Below are positions 43,167 through 51,555 of a stretch of 64,000 nt of DNA, piece by piece. The notes under the pieces were generated by a model. It searched no databases and was not told the DNA's origin. It saw nothing but the letters and a program-made list of their open reading frames with translations. Both the position numbers and the translations under genes were made by a program. Positions within the stretch are counted from its first letter, which is position 1, and each line of letters begins with the position of its first letter. This DNA is from Prauserella_A sp040635515 (GTDB lineage: Bacteria; Actinomycetota; Actinomycetes; Mycobacteriales; Pseudonocardiaceae), in the NCBI GenBank assembly GCA_040635515.1, contig JBEYHY010000001.1, positions 496,001 to 560,000 of the forward strand. The letters are read 5' to 3'.

Positions 43167-43948
43167 GCGGTGACCTCTTTCGGACCTTCGGCGACGCGAA
43201 GGAGTGCGTCGACGTCTTCCGCGCCGTCGGCGAGCGCGGGGGGAGTGCGGTAGGCGCGGGTGCTGTGCGAGAGCCCCATGCCGTGCAACGTGTGTGCCTG
43301 GTGCAGTGCCGCTCTGATCGGGTTCACGACCGGCACACCGAGTTCGGCGGTGAGCCGCTCCGCCGCGCCGAGGAAGCCCATGCTCATGCAACCGAGTACG
43401 AGCGTGTCGGTGTCCGTCTCGGCGATCAGCTTCGCGCACTCGTCACGCAGGGACGCGAACGCGGCTTCCTTGTCGGTGTTGATCGCGAGTACGGAGAGAT
43501 CGACGGAGCGAACCTCGTCGAGCGCATCGAGCAGGCCGGTTTCCCAGGCGATGCGGCGCAGCAAGGGGCGTACCCCCTCGGCGACCGTGACGATCGAGAA
43601 CCGGTGACCGAGTGTGGCGGCCAGCGCCATGGCCGAGGCCGCGGGCCCGACCACGGGCTTGCGCGCGATCTCACGCAGGCCGTCGAGCCCCGGATCGCCG
43701 AAGCAGCCGAGGATCGTGGCGTCCGTTCCGCCGTCCTCGGCGCGGCGCAGCGCACCGCCCATCGCGGGGATGGCGAGGTACTCCTCGTAAGCTGATTCCA
43801 CAGAGGACGGTCCACGATCGACGGCGGCGACCGTGACGGTGGTTCCGGCGGGCGACCATTCGCCGAGCAGGGTGGCCCTGCGGCGCATCTCGGTCTCGCC
43901 CAGCGCCGTCACATGCATGGGGGCGGGCAAGAGATACGTCAGGTGCAT
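43163..43948 (-). CDS. Asp/Glu/hydantoin racemase-family protein
   Basis: 261 residues. Two catalytic cysteines in the expected places: ATILGCFGDPGLDGLRE (about residue 82) and LVLGCMSMGFLG (about residue 187), with VVGPAASAMALAATLG between. Cofactor-independent racemase or epimerase of an amino acid, hydantoin or related acid; could also be a maleate isomerase relative. Second gene of the operon, 46 bp after the Lrp gene. Confidence 0.85.
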   Translation of the reverse strand: MHLTYLLPAPMHVTALGETEMRRRATLLGEWSPAGTTVTVAAVDRGPSSVESAYEEYLAIPAMGGALRRAEDGGTDATILGCFGDPGLDGLREIARKPVVGPAASAMALAATLGHRFSIVTVAEGVRPLLRRIAWETGLLDALDEVRSVDLSVLAINTDKEAAFASLRDECAKLIAETDTDTLVLGCMSMGFLGAAERLTAELGVPVVNPIRAALHQAHTLHGMGLSHSTRAYRTPPALADGAEDVDALLRVAEGPKEVTA

Positions 43949-43994
43949 GACACAACTCCGGTTTCGACGTGGGACGATCTTGGCTTCGCGATGC

Positions 43995-44969
43995 TCACGA
44001 TGGGGGCTCGGCGAGATGGAAAGGACGGTAGGCGCGTTTGTGGTTCTCCAGCTCCAGTCCTATCTCGACGGAGCCGACCCCGGGCAGCGCGCCGAGTACC
44101 CTGCTGGTGAACGCGTGGATGTCGGCCGCTTCCGGCAGGACCACCTCGCACACGAGATCGGCCGAGCCCGCCGTCGCCGACACGTAGCGCACCTCGGGTC
44201 TGCTCGCGAGCAGGTGAGCGATCTCGTCGAGTCTCGCCAGGTCCACTTTGAGCCAGGCCAGCAGTTCGACGTGGAAGCCGAGCACCACCGGATTGACGAG
44301 CGTGCTGAACACCAGTGCCCTCGTCGCCAGCAGGCGTTCCACCCTGCGCCGCACACCCGTCTCGCCCAGTGTGAGGTCTTTGGCGATGTCCCGGTAGGGC
44401 CGCCGCCCGTCGTCGGCGATGGCCGCGAGCAGGTCCCTGTCGATGTCGTCGAGCACGATCCGGGTCGCGGGCGCGGCCTTTCGCACCGAGCGTTGCTGGG
44501 TGAGCGGCTCACCGAGCAGCCGTTTGCTCCAGTCGTGCCGCATCGTGAAGGTCTTGGTGATGAGTGCCGACGACGACCTGTGCACGCCGGGAATGGCACC
44601 GAGGTCGTCGATCAGCGCGGTCGCGAGTGCTTGCTGGGAAGGGACGACGAGTTCGGTGATGACGTCCCAGTTGCCAGTGCTCAACGCGAGGAACCTGGTG
44701 TCGGAGCGGGCGGCGAGCACATCGATCACCGTGCGTACCGAACCGGGTGCGCAACCGAGTTTGACCAGTACCGGCTGGCCGAGACCACACACGAGCGGGT
44801 CTGCCACGCCCATGACCCTGACCGTTCCGTCGTCGAGCATGCGCCCTCCGCGACGGGCGGCCGTGCTTTCCGTTGTGCCGGAAAGACGGGCGACCTCGGC
44901 CCACGAACTGCGGCCGTCAAGCTGCAGTGCGGCGAGGATGCGCCGGTCGAGGTCGCTGAGCTGTTCCAC
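43995..44969 (-). CDS. Two-domain Lrp/AsnC-family regulator
   Basis: 324 residues with the Lrp module twice: HTH LSDLDRRILAALQLDGRSSW plus an effector part to about 150, then LDDIDRDLLAAIADDGRRPY plus a ligand-binding part (VEIGLELENHKRAYRPFHLA). Tandem Lrp proteins are an actinobacterial variety. GTG 44969 with GGAAGG; the enormous upstream frame is array and low-complexity sequence. Heads the racemase-symporter-dipeptidase operon and probably senses its amino acid-type substrate. Confidence 0.9.
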   Translation of the reverse strand: MEQLSDLDRRILAALQLDGRSSWAEVARLSGTTESTAARRGGRMLDDGTVRVMGVADPLVCGLGQPVLVKLGCAPGSVRTVIDVLAARSDTRFLALSTGNWDVITELVVPSQQALATALIDDLGAIPGVHRSSSALITKTFTMRHDWSKRLLGEPLTQQRSVRKAAPATRIVLDDIDRDLLAAIADDGRRPYRDIAKDLTLGETGVRRRVERLLATRALVFSTLVNPVVLGFHVELLAWLKVDLARLDEIAHLLASRPEVRYVSATAGSADLVCEVVLPEAADIHAFTSRVLGALPGVGSVEIGLELENHKRAYRPFHLAEPPS

Positions 44970-45217
44970 GGTTGCCTTCCTGCCCGGTGCCGGGCGTGGG
45001 GTCGGTGCGTCGGTGTTCCGCGTGCCGGTGTGGCGTCTGTGCGTGTCCGGCAGGCCGGGCGCGTCCCGGTTGCCTGCCGTGGCCTGGCCCGAGCGAGCCT
45101 CGGTGAGTGAATCAGGCTTGAGTTTCGGCGAACCTACGTGAGAACGGCGCCGATGTATAGATAGATGCGGGAAACCGGCCGAGGGTGCTTTCCTGCGGAA
45201 TCCGGGTTCCCATGTGC

Positions 45218-45319
45218 GAGTCCCGCGCCCAGCCCGCCGAGTTCCGCGTTCAGGACGCCGAGTTCCGCGTTCAGGACGGCGAGATCCGCGTTCAGGACGG
45301 CGAGATCCGCGTTCAGGAC
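45218..45319 (+). repeat. 21-bp polar intergenic repeat, array R5
   Basis: Leader GAGTCCCGCGCCCAGCCCGCC, then four very regular units (GAGTTCCGCGTTCAGGACG twice, GAGATCCGCGTTCAGGACG twice). Unlike most arrays, no plus-strand gene ends before it; it lies upstream of the divergent-facing Lrp gene. Confidence 0.87.
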
Positions 45320-45950
45320 CACGGAGTGGTGAGTTGCCTGGCGCCGCACCGGGCTTACCTGACGGGCGACGTTGCCGCCTGCCCGGATATTCGGTTGTGC
45401 CGCCGTGTTCGTGTCGGCTGCCGCCAGTCTGCACGAGGCCGTATCGGGGGAGTGTGGAAGCGGCCGGTGCCCGGTTGCGGCCGGACACGCGGCGATGATG
45501 ACGACTGGAGGCCACGACGTCTTGTGTGGGCGGATTTTCCGCCGGTCGTCGGGGCCGGTTCGAGTGACGGATCGCCGGTGAAAACGCGCTCGACCAGGGG
45601 ATTCGACTGCTCCGGCCGATTTCCGTCACCGTCGCATGCGCGGCTTGGCTGCATTGGCTCTTCGTGACCGTGTCACCACGCTTGGCGGTCGCAGCGGGCC
45701 GGTGACGGGATCGATACGTCCGGTGTTGTGATGCGATCGATGCCCGAGGAGTCCATCGTGTGCCGCGCGGGGAGTCGAGGGAGGTTCGCGCGATGACGCA
45801 CTGTGCCGCGCCGTATGCGCTTTGTTTCCACATCGGACACTCGTAGTCGTGATCCGGGTGCACGGGGTGTTGCGAGTCCCCATTGCTGCCCTTCGGCGCC
45901 CGTTCGCTCCGCCCGCTGCTTGCCGCTGTCCGGGCACGCGAGCGCGAACG

Positions 45951-46023
45951 CGCACCTCGGCGTTCCGAACGCGGATCTCGCCGTCCTGAATGCAGAACTC
46001 GGCGTCCTGGGCGGGGGACTCGC
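45951..46023 (-). repeat. 21-bp polar intergenic repeat, array R6
   Basis: Minus-strand leader GAGTCCCCCGCCCAGGACG, then GAGTTCTGCATTCAGGACG, GAGATCCGCGTTCGGAACG and a degenerate unit. Starts 7 bp after the stop of the paaX-like gene. Confidence 0.86.
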
Positions 46024-46029
46024 GGCCGG

Positions 46030-46887
46030 TCAGGGATCCGGGGCGGGAAGCGTGTCCAACCGGCGCGCCGCGTCGGCGGTCGCCGCCGGGCCCCACTCCG
46101 CGTCCCGCCGGAGGAACATCCGCCTTGCCGCCGACGCGGGCCAATCGCGGGGGAGGTGCCGCTCCGGCAGCCGGGGGTCGCCGCGGATGGTGCCGAGCCA
46201 GTCGTTCTGCAGCAGCACATGTCTGGCGAGCACGTCGTCGGCCGGTGGCACGGCGGCACTCCAGCGCGCGAGAAAACCGCGGTAGCGCGCCGCCTGACGG
46301 GGCAGGTCCCATGTCGCGCGGACAAGCGCGTCGAGGTCGGTCGGGGGCAATGCCGCCGCCGAGAATGCCTTGACATGCTGGAGAACGCCGATTCCGGAAA
46401 GCAGTGTGGTGACGTCCACCGTCCCCGGCGCGATCCAGAGTCCATTGTGGATGTTACCGAATCCGGCCCACAGCAAACGGGAGCGCAGCGCGTGACGTTG
46501 CCGCTGCCATGACTCGGGCATCGAGAATCCGAGCAGGGTCCACGTGCCGTCGTCGGCTCCCGCCTCCGAGCCGCGTAGGCGGGTCTCGCCGTCGCGCAGG
46601 ATCGCCGTCGACCGCTCGGTGAGGCCGACGTAGACGTTGCGGCCCCTCCGCGTCCTGGTGAGCAGATCGCGACGGGCCATTCTGCTCAGCGTCGAGCGGG
46701 TCGCGTGTTCCGAAACACCGGTACCACGCAGAACGTCGACGATGCTCGCCGTCGCGATCCGCAGGCCGCTGCCGAGTAGGTGGCTACCGAGAAAGGTCAG
46801 TAGCAGCGCCTGAGGCCTCGGCGGGCCTTCCTGGGGGTCCTTCGGCACGCCGAGCACGCTAGGCGGCCGAAGAATATTGGGCAACAT
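46030..46887 (-). CDS. PaaX-family transcriptional repressor
   Basis: 285 residues. N-terminal winged helix (LLLTFLGSHLLGSGLRIATA, GVSEHATRSTLSRMARRDLL), central GTWTLLGFSMPESWQRQRHALR and the PaaX-type LLWAGFGNIHNGLWIAPG. PaaX proteins repress aromatic acid or phenylacetate catabolism and sense CoA thioesters. Here the divergent gene is an MHS permease, so the ligand may be a carboxylic acid brought in by it. ATG 46887 is adjacent to the operator-like repeat 46892-46908. Confidence 0.88.
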   Translation of the reverse strand: MLPNILRPPSVLGVPKDPQEGPPRPQALLLTFLGSHLLGSGLRIATASIVDVLRGTGVSEHATRSTLSRMARRDLLTRTRRGRNVYVGLTERSTAILRDGETRLRGSEAGADDGTWTLLGFSMPESWQRQRHALRSRLLWAGFGNIHNGLWIAPGTVDVTTLLSGIGVLQHVKAFSAAALPPTDLDALVRATWDLPRQAARYRGFLARWSAAVPPADDVLARHVLLQNDWLGTIRGDPRLPERHLPRDWPASAARRMFLRRDAEWGPAATADAARRLDTLPAPDP

Positions 46888-46888
46888 C

Positions 46889-46917
46889 TTGACTGCCGTA
46901 ACGACAGTGTTTAACTT
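46889..46917 (+). promoter_or_regulatory. Promoter of the permease gene with overlapping PaaX-type operator
   Basis: TTGACT (46889-46894), 17-bp spacer, TAACTT (46912-46917). Inside it lies the 17-bp palindrome ACTGCCGT-A-ACGACAGT (46892-46908, one mismatched pair), which covers the spacer and lies 5 bp from the paaX start. Binding would block both directions. Confidence 0.55.
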
Positions 46918-46982
46918 TCTGGGTCGAGTGCGCCACCTTCCCGACCCCAGTGCAGCGGCCAGCGAAGAGGCAGGACACCGCG

Positions 46983-48335
46983 ATGTCGACGAACCCCGCG
47001 AGCTCCCCACCCAGCCACTCGAAGACCCAGCTCAGGCGTGCCGTGCTGTCGAGCTATCTCGGCAGCGTGATCGAGTACTACGACTTCTTGCTGTATGCGA
47101 CCGCGTCGGCCCTCGTGTTCAACAAGGTCTTCTTCTCCGACCTCGATCCGGCTGTCGGGACGATCGCGAGCCTCGGCACCTTCACGACCGGCTACCTGGC
47201 GCGCCCGCTCGGCGGCGTGATCTTCGGGCATTTCGGCGACCTGCTCGGCCGGAAGCGGATGCTCGTGATCACGATGACCATGATGGGCGTGGCGAGTACG
47301 ATCATCGGATTGTTGCCCACTTACGCTCAGATCGGCGCGCTCGCGCCGATCCTGCTCGTGCTGCTGAGGGTCATGCAGGGGATCGCGGTGGGTGGCGAAT
47401 GGGGCGGCGCCGTGCTGATGTCGGCCGAACACGCCACAACCCGGCGCGGGCTCTGGGCGAGCTTCACCAACGCGGGGGCGCCGAGCGGCATGGTGGTGTC
47501 CACATTGGTACTGACGCTGGCGGCAGCGGTGACCACGGAGGAACAGTTTCTCGCGTGGGGCTGGCGGGTGCCGTTCCTGCTCAGCGTCGTGTTGCTCGCG
47601 ATCGGCCTTTTCGTCCGGCTCAAGGTCGAGGAAACGCCGGTGTTCGCGGCCGCGAAACCCGCCCGAGGATCGGCGCCGCTGCTGGAGGTGCTGCGGAAGT
47701 ACCCGAGAAACCTGTTGCTGGCCGTGGGTGTCGGCTTCGGGGCGTTCGTCGCTCAGGGAACGCTGACCACGTACGTGATCGCCTACGCCGTCGAGGCGGG
47801 CTTCGAGAGACAGACCGTGCTCAACGCGCTCACCGTGTCCTCGGTGGGGGCCGTGCTCGGCATCATCGGCTATTCCGCGTTGTCGGACAGGGTCGGCAGG
47901 AAACCCGTCGTGCTCGGCGGCGCGATCGCCACCGCCGCAGTCGCGTTCCTGCTGTTCCCCTTGATCGACACCGGTTCCGCCGTGCTGCTCACCGTCGCGG
48001 TGATACTGGGTCAGTCGGTGGCCCACCCCGCGATGTACGGTCCGCTGGCCGCTCTCTACACCGAGATGTTCGGAACGAGGACGCGCTACACCGGAGCGTC
48101 ACTGGGTTACCAGATCGCGGGCATCGGAGCGGGAATCGGGCCCGTGGTGTTCGCGAGCATGGCCGGTGCGGGGACTCCGGCGATCTCGGCCGTGATCGCC
48201 GCCTGCTGCCTGCTGACCGTGGTGTGCGTACTGGCGACGAAGGACCGGTACCGGTCCAACCTCTCCGACGAGCCCGGTCCTCCGGCCGTGCCGCCGGAGG
48301 ACCGGGCCGGTCAGGCCAGGATGACCGAGCCGTAG
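46983..48335 (+). CDS. MFS transporter, metabolite:H+ symporter (MHS) family
   Basis: 450 residues, twelve helices. Family marks: YLGSVIEYYDFLLYATASAL (helix 1), FGHFGDLLGRKRMLVITM (loop 2-3), RVMQGIAVGGEWGGAVLM and SDRVGRKPVVLGG. MHS members carry carboxylates such as shikimate, citrate, proline betaine or aromatic acids with protons. ATG 46983 chosen as first Met of the usual N-terminus. Overlaps the convergent ABC binding-protein gene by 25 bp. Confidence 0.9.
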   Translation: MSTNPASSPPSHSKTQLRRAVLSSYLGSVIEYYDFLLYATASALVFNKVFFSDLDPAVGTIASLGTFTTGYLARPLGGVIFGHFGDLLGRKRMLVITMTMMGVASTIIGLLPTYAQIGALAPILLVLLRVMQGIAVGGEWGGAVLMSAEHATTRRGLWASFTNAGAPSGMVVSTLVLTLAAAVTTEEQFLAWGWRVPFLLSVVLLAIGLFVRLKVEETPVFAAAKPARGSAPLLEVLRKYPRNLLLAVGVGFGAFVAQGTLTTYVIAYAVEAGFERQTVLNALTVSSVGAVLGIIGYSALSDRVGRKPVVLGGAIATAAVAFLLFPLIDTGSAVLLTVAVILGQSVAHPAMYGPLAALYTEMFGTRTRYTGASLGYQIAGIGAGIGPVVFASMAGAGTPAISAVIAACCLLTVVCVLATKDRYRSNLSDEPGPPAVPPEDRAGQARMTEP

Positions 48336-49330
48336 CCGGGAGCCTTGTCGATCAGCCCGCTGTCGAGATGGAATGCCGCCGCCGTCTCGTAGGCTTGCCG
48401 CCCGACCTCGGGACTCGCGGGTACCTCGGTGCGCAGGATCGGCAGCAGTGCGTCGAGCGCCTCCGGGTTCGACTTGTCCAGGTACTTGCCGAGCAGTTCC
48501 CTCGCGTGCCCGGGGTCGCCGTGGATGACGTCGAGCGCCTTCGCGATGGCCCTGTTGAACCCCGCCACCTCGTCCTGCTTGCGTTCCAGCAGTTTCGACG
48601 TGCTGAACATGACGCCGTGCAGCGCACCCCGCATGCTCGGAACGTCGCCCCTGGCGGGGGAGAGGTAGATCCGGCCCGTCCCGGTGGCCTCGGCCTGCTG
48701 CCCGATGGGCTGGAAGAAGGCCAGCGCGTCGACCCGGTCCGACTTGAGCGCGCCGATCGCCGCCGTCGCCGCGCTGCCGAGGTTCACCAGTGTCGAGTCG
48801 ATGGCCGCGTTGCGGCCGATCGCGTTGAAGAGGTAGTTCACCAGTCCTTCCGTGCCGGAACCCGGGCCGGTGATGCCGATCCGTTTTCCGACGAGTGCGG
48901 CGACCTTGTCCTCCATCGTGGCGTCCTCGCCGGGGCCTTCGAAGCCCGGCGCGACGATCACGTCGACGTAGTACTCGGTCACGAGACTCGACACGACCTT
49001 CGTTCCGTCGTCGATCCTCGCGAGGTTGAACGCGTCGGTGATGACGCCGGCGCCCAGGTCGATACTGCCCGACTTCAGCGCGGCGGCGACCTTCGCGCCG
49101 GTTCCCAGCCGGGGCCGCTCGCCGAGGGTGAGGCCCTCCTCGGTGAAGAAGCCCTTGGTTTCGGCGATGTACAACGGGAGGAACGCCACCGAGTCGCTGA
49201 TCTGCCCGATGTTGAGTGTTCCGGCGGGCGTCGTCGAATGCCTTGTCGCGCATCCGGCGAGCGCGGTGCCGAGCAATGGTGCCGCGACAAGTCCCTTGAG
49301 GACGGTCCTGCGGCCGATGCGGTCACTCAT
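48311..49330 (-). CDS. ABC transporter substrate-binding lipoprotein (NMT1/SsuA type)
   Basis: 339 residues. N-terminus RIGRRTVLKGLVAAPLLGTA with lipobox LAGC: a twin-arginine-like lipoprotein signal. Mature part fits periplasmic binding proteins of the NMT1/SsuA/TauA group (IGQISDSVAFLPLYIAETKG, KRIGITGPGSGTEGLVNYLF). Works with the permease and ATPase encoded just upstream in the operon. Ligand unknown; by context an organic acid degraded by the RraA/PIG-L enzymes. Confidence 0.9.
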   Translation of the reverse strand: MSDRIGRRTVLKGLVAAPLLGTALAGCATRHSTTPAGTLNIGQISDSVAFLPLYIAETKGFFTEEGLTLGERPRLGTGAKVAAALKSGSIDLGAGVITDAFNLARIDDGTKVVSSLVTEYYVDVIVAPGFEGPGEDATMEDKVAALVGKRIGITGPGSGTEGLVNYLFNAIGRNAAIDSTLVNLGSAATAAIGALKSDRVDALAFFQPIGQQAEATGTGRIYLSPARGDVPSMRGALHGVMFSTSKLLERKQDEVAGFNRAIAKALDVIHGDPGHARELLGKYLDKSNPEALDALLPILRTEVPASPEVGRQAYETAAAFHLDSGLIDKAPGYGSVILA

Positions 49331-50168
49331 CGATCGGCTTCCATCGGTTGACGCGCTTGCCGAGCAAGCCGACGAGCAGGTTCAGCAGCGCCGCGACGAT
49401 GCTCAGTACGACGAGTGTCGCGAAGACTCCGGCCGTGTCGAACTGGGCGGCCGCGTCGTTGATCAGATAGCCGAGGCCCCTGTTGGAGGCCACCAGTTCA
49501 CCGATCACGGCACCGATGAGCGCGTAGGGGATGGCGACCTTGAGCCCGGTGAGCAGTCCCGTCATCGAGGAGGGCAGGACCACCTTGCGTGCGATGTGCC
49601 AGCGGTTGCCGCCCATGAGCCGCACCGCGTCGACGAGGCCTTTGTCCACATCGCGCACTCCGGCCGCGGTGTTGAGGAACACCAGGAAGAACACGGTCGC
49701 GGCGGCGAGCAGCACCTTCATGTGCATGTCGATGCCGAACCACACGATGAACAGCGGAGCCAGCGCGACCTTCGGGATCGAGTAGAGCGCCATCACGAAC
49801 GGATCGAGCACGCGATAGACGAGCGTCATCGAGGCCAGCACGAATCCGGCGAGCGCGCCGGTCACCGCGCCGAGCAGGAAGCCGTACACGATCTCCTGGA
49901 TGGTGATCCAGCTGTGCAGCCACAGTGTGCCGTCGGCGATCCACTCGCCGAGACGGGTACCGATGTCGCTGGGTTTGCTGATGAACGTGATGTCGATCCA
50001 CCTGTCGGCGGCGAGTTCCCACAACACCAGCACGAGCGCGATGAGCGCGACCCGCGTCGACCAGACCGTTGTGGATGTTCCGTGTTTCTGCCACCACGTC
50101 CTGGAGATGGCGACCCTGACCGGTCCGTTGTTGTGCGTGGCGGAGGCCAGTTCGTCGGTGCTGCTCAT
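49323..50168 (-). CDS. ABC transporter permease (SsuC/TauC type)
   Basis: 281 residues, about six helices. Binding-protein-dependent inner-membrane component: EIVYGFLLGAVTGALAGFVL and the EAA loop around VDAVRLMGGNRWHIARKVVL. ATG overlaps the ATPase stop (ATGA) and its own end overlaps the binding-protein start by 8 bp. Start at 50168 because the longer frame reads through the ATPase gene. Confidence 0.92.
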   Translation of the reverse strand: MSSTDELASATHNNGPVRVAISRTWWQKHGTSTTVWSTRVALIALVLVLWELAADRWIDITFISKPSDIGTRLGEWIADGTLWLHSWITIQEIVYGFLLGAVTGALAGFVLASMTLVYRVLDPFVMALYSIPKVALAPLFIVWFGIDMHMKVLLAAATVFFLVFLNTAAGVRDVDKGLVDAVRLMGGNRWHIARKVVLPSSMTGLLTGLKVAIPYALIGAVIGELVASNRGLGYLINDAAAQFDTAGVFATLVVLSIVAALLNLLVGLLGKRVNRWKPIDE

Positions 50169-50929
50169 CGGGCGCCCTCCTGTAGTGCTCGCGCCAGTTC
50201 CGTGTGGAGCGAGACGAAAGTGGGATCGACTCGCAGTGTGTCGGCGGAACGCGGCCTCGGCAGGTCGATGGTGCGATCGAGCAGGACCGCGCCGACCTTG
50301 CCGAGTACGACGACCCGATCGCCGAGCAGCAGTGCCTCCTCGATGTCGTGTGTCACGAACACCACGGTCTGCCCGCCGTCCTGCCACAGCCGCAGCAATT
50401 CCTGCTGCAGTTCCATGCGAAGCTGGGCATCGAGCGCGCCGAACGGCTCGTCCATCAGGAGTGTTCCGGGATTGCCCGCCAGCATGCGGGCGAGGCTGGC
50501 CCTTCTGCGCATGCCGCCGGAAAGCTCGCGAGGGTAGTGGTTCTCGAAGCCGCTGAGCCCGACCCTGTTCACCAGTTCGGCGGCGATCTCGCGTCGTTTC
50601 GCGGAGGGAACTCCTCGGATCTCCAGCGGCATCTCCACATTGCGCAATACGCCACGCCACGGCATCAGCGTGTCGGATTGTGTCAGGTACCCGATCTCGG
50701 TGTCCGGTCCGGTCAGTTTGCGGTCCCGGTAACGGACCTCGCCTTCGCTCGGCGTGGTGAGACCGGCGAGCAGGTTGAGCAAAGTGGACTTACCGCAACC
50801 GCTCCTGCCCAGCAGCGTCACGAAGCTGCCCTCCTCGATGGAGAGGCTGAAGTCGCGTAACGCCACGGTGGCCATGTCGTCCTTGGCGAATCGCATGCCA
50901 AGGTCCTTCGTCTGCAGCAGGGTACCCAT
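50165..50929 (-). CDS. ABC transporter ATP-binding protein (SsuB/TauB type)
   Basis: 254 residues. Walker A GRSGCGKST, Q-loop IGYLTQSDTLMPWRGVL, signature LSGGMRRRASLARML, Walker B LLMDEPFGALD, H-loop FVTHDIEEA. Powers uptake by the neighbouring permease. Start overlaps the RraA-like stop by one base (TGATG). Confidence 0.94.
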   Translation of the reverse strand: MGTLLQTKDLGMRFAKDDMATVALRDFSLSIEEGSFVTLLGRSGCGKSTLLNLLAGLTTPSEGEVRYRDRKLTGPDTEIGYLTQSDTLMPWRGVLRNVEMPLEIRGVPSAKRREIAAELVNRVGLSGFENHYPRELSGGMRRRASLARMLAGNPGTLLMDEPFGALDAQLRMELQQELLRLWQDGGQTVVFVTHDIEEALLLGDRVVVLGKVGAVLLDRTIDLPRPRSADTLRVDPTFVSLHTELARALQEGAR

Positions 50930-51555
50930 CACAGTGTCCGCTCGTCCTCCGCGCGCATCCCGTACGCGTCGTAGCTCAGTTCGCCGCTCTCCCAGCGTTT
51001 TCTCAGACCGTCCTCCTTGGACAGCCGTTGCCGGACGGCCGCCAGCGCGTCGTCCGCATCGGCGGAAACCACCGAGGTGGCGCCGTCGTCGTCGAGTACG
51101 ACGATGTCGCCCGGTGAGATCGTCGTGCCGCCGATCTCGACCGGTACGTCGATGCTTCCTCTCGTGTTCTTGGTCGCGCCGAAGGCCCTCCGCCAGCGTG
51201 TCCACACCGGAATCCCCATTGCCGCGAGGTCGGCGCTGTCGCGCACGGCGGCGTCGACGAGGATGCCCGCCGCGCCGCGGTTCTTCGCCTGGGTCGCGAG
51301 CAGGTCTCCGACCAGCGCGACCGGTCGGGGCTCCGGCATCGTCAGCACGAGTACCTCACCGGGAAGCAGGTGCGTCATGACCTCGTGCACGGCCCTGTTG
51401 TCGTCCTGTCCGCACAACGCGATCCTTGCCGGTCCCGCGATCCGCGTTCCGGGAAGCAGGGGCTGCCATTCGACATCGAGCAGTCCTCGCCTTCCGTACG
51501 CCTCGTAGACCGTGGCAACCCCGGCTTCGGCCAGTTCGGCGACCGCCGGGTTCAC
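50929..51555 (-). CDS. RraA-like aldolase family protein (GalC/LigK-like)
   Basis: 208 residues. RraA-like fold with GDLLATQAKNRGAAGILVDA followed by AVRD and PVWTRW: the Gly-rich segment and Arg/Asp pair used for metal-oxyacid binding in 4-hydroxy-4-methyl-2-oxoglutarate / 4-carboxy-4-hydroxy-2-oxoadipate (CHA) aldolases. Such enzymes split CHA into pyruvate and oxaloacetate. GTG start coupled to the PIG-L gene (GTGA). An RNase E inhibitor role is unlikely in this operon. Confidence 0.82.
   Translation of the reverse strand: MNPAVAELAEAGVATVYEAYGRRGLLDVEWQPLLPGTRIAGPARIALCGQDDNRAVHEVMTHLLPGEVLVLTMPEPRPVALVGDLLATQAKNRGAAGILVDAAVRDSADLAAMGIPVWTRWRRAFGATKNTRGSIDVPVEIGGTTISPGDIVVLDDDGATSVVSADADDALAAVRQRLSKEDGLRKRWESGELSYDAYGMRAEDERTL

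Larger units (their letters stand above)
44970..46029. other. 1.06-kb stretch without a credible gene, holding arrays R5 and R6
   Basis: Contains the promoter side of the Lrp gene, array R5, about 630 bp with no start-supported frame of normal codon use, and array R6. One minus-strand frame near 45800 begins MWKQSAYG, reminiscent of the W-K-S-S-Y-S opening of DUF397, but it does not continue as that domain. The stretch may be a decayed locus. Confidence 0.55.

Noticed and set aside
45134..45349. 71-residue minus-strand ORF over array R5
   Set aside because: Pure translation of the 21-bp repeat (NADLAVLNAEL heptads); no ribosome-binding site.
45185..45667. 160-residue plus-strand ORF starting in array R5
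   Set aside because: First third is repeat translation, remainder has irregular codon use and no start signal.
45626..45850. Possible DUF397 protein (MWKQSAYG on the minus strand)
   Set aside because: Only the first few residues resemble the domain; the CVEVA and later conserved parts are missing.
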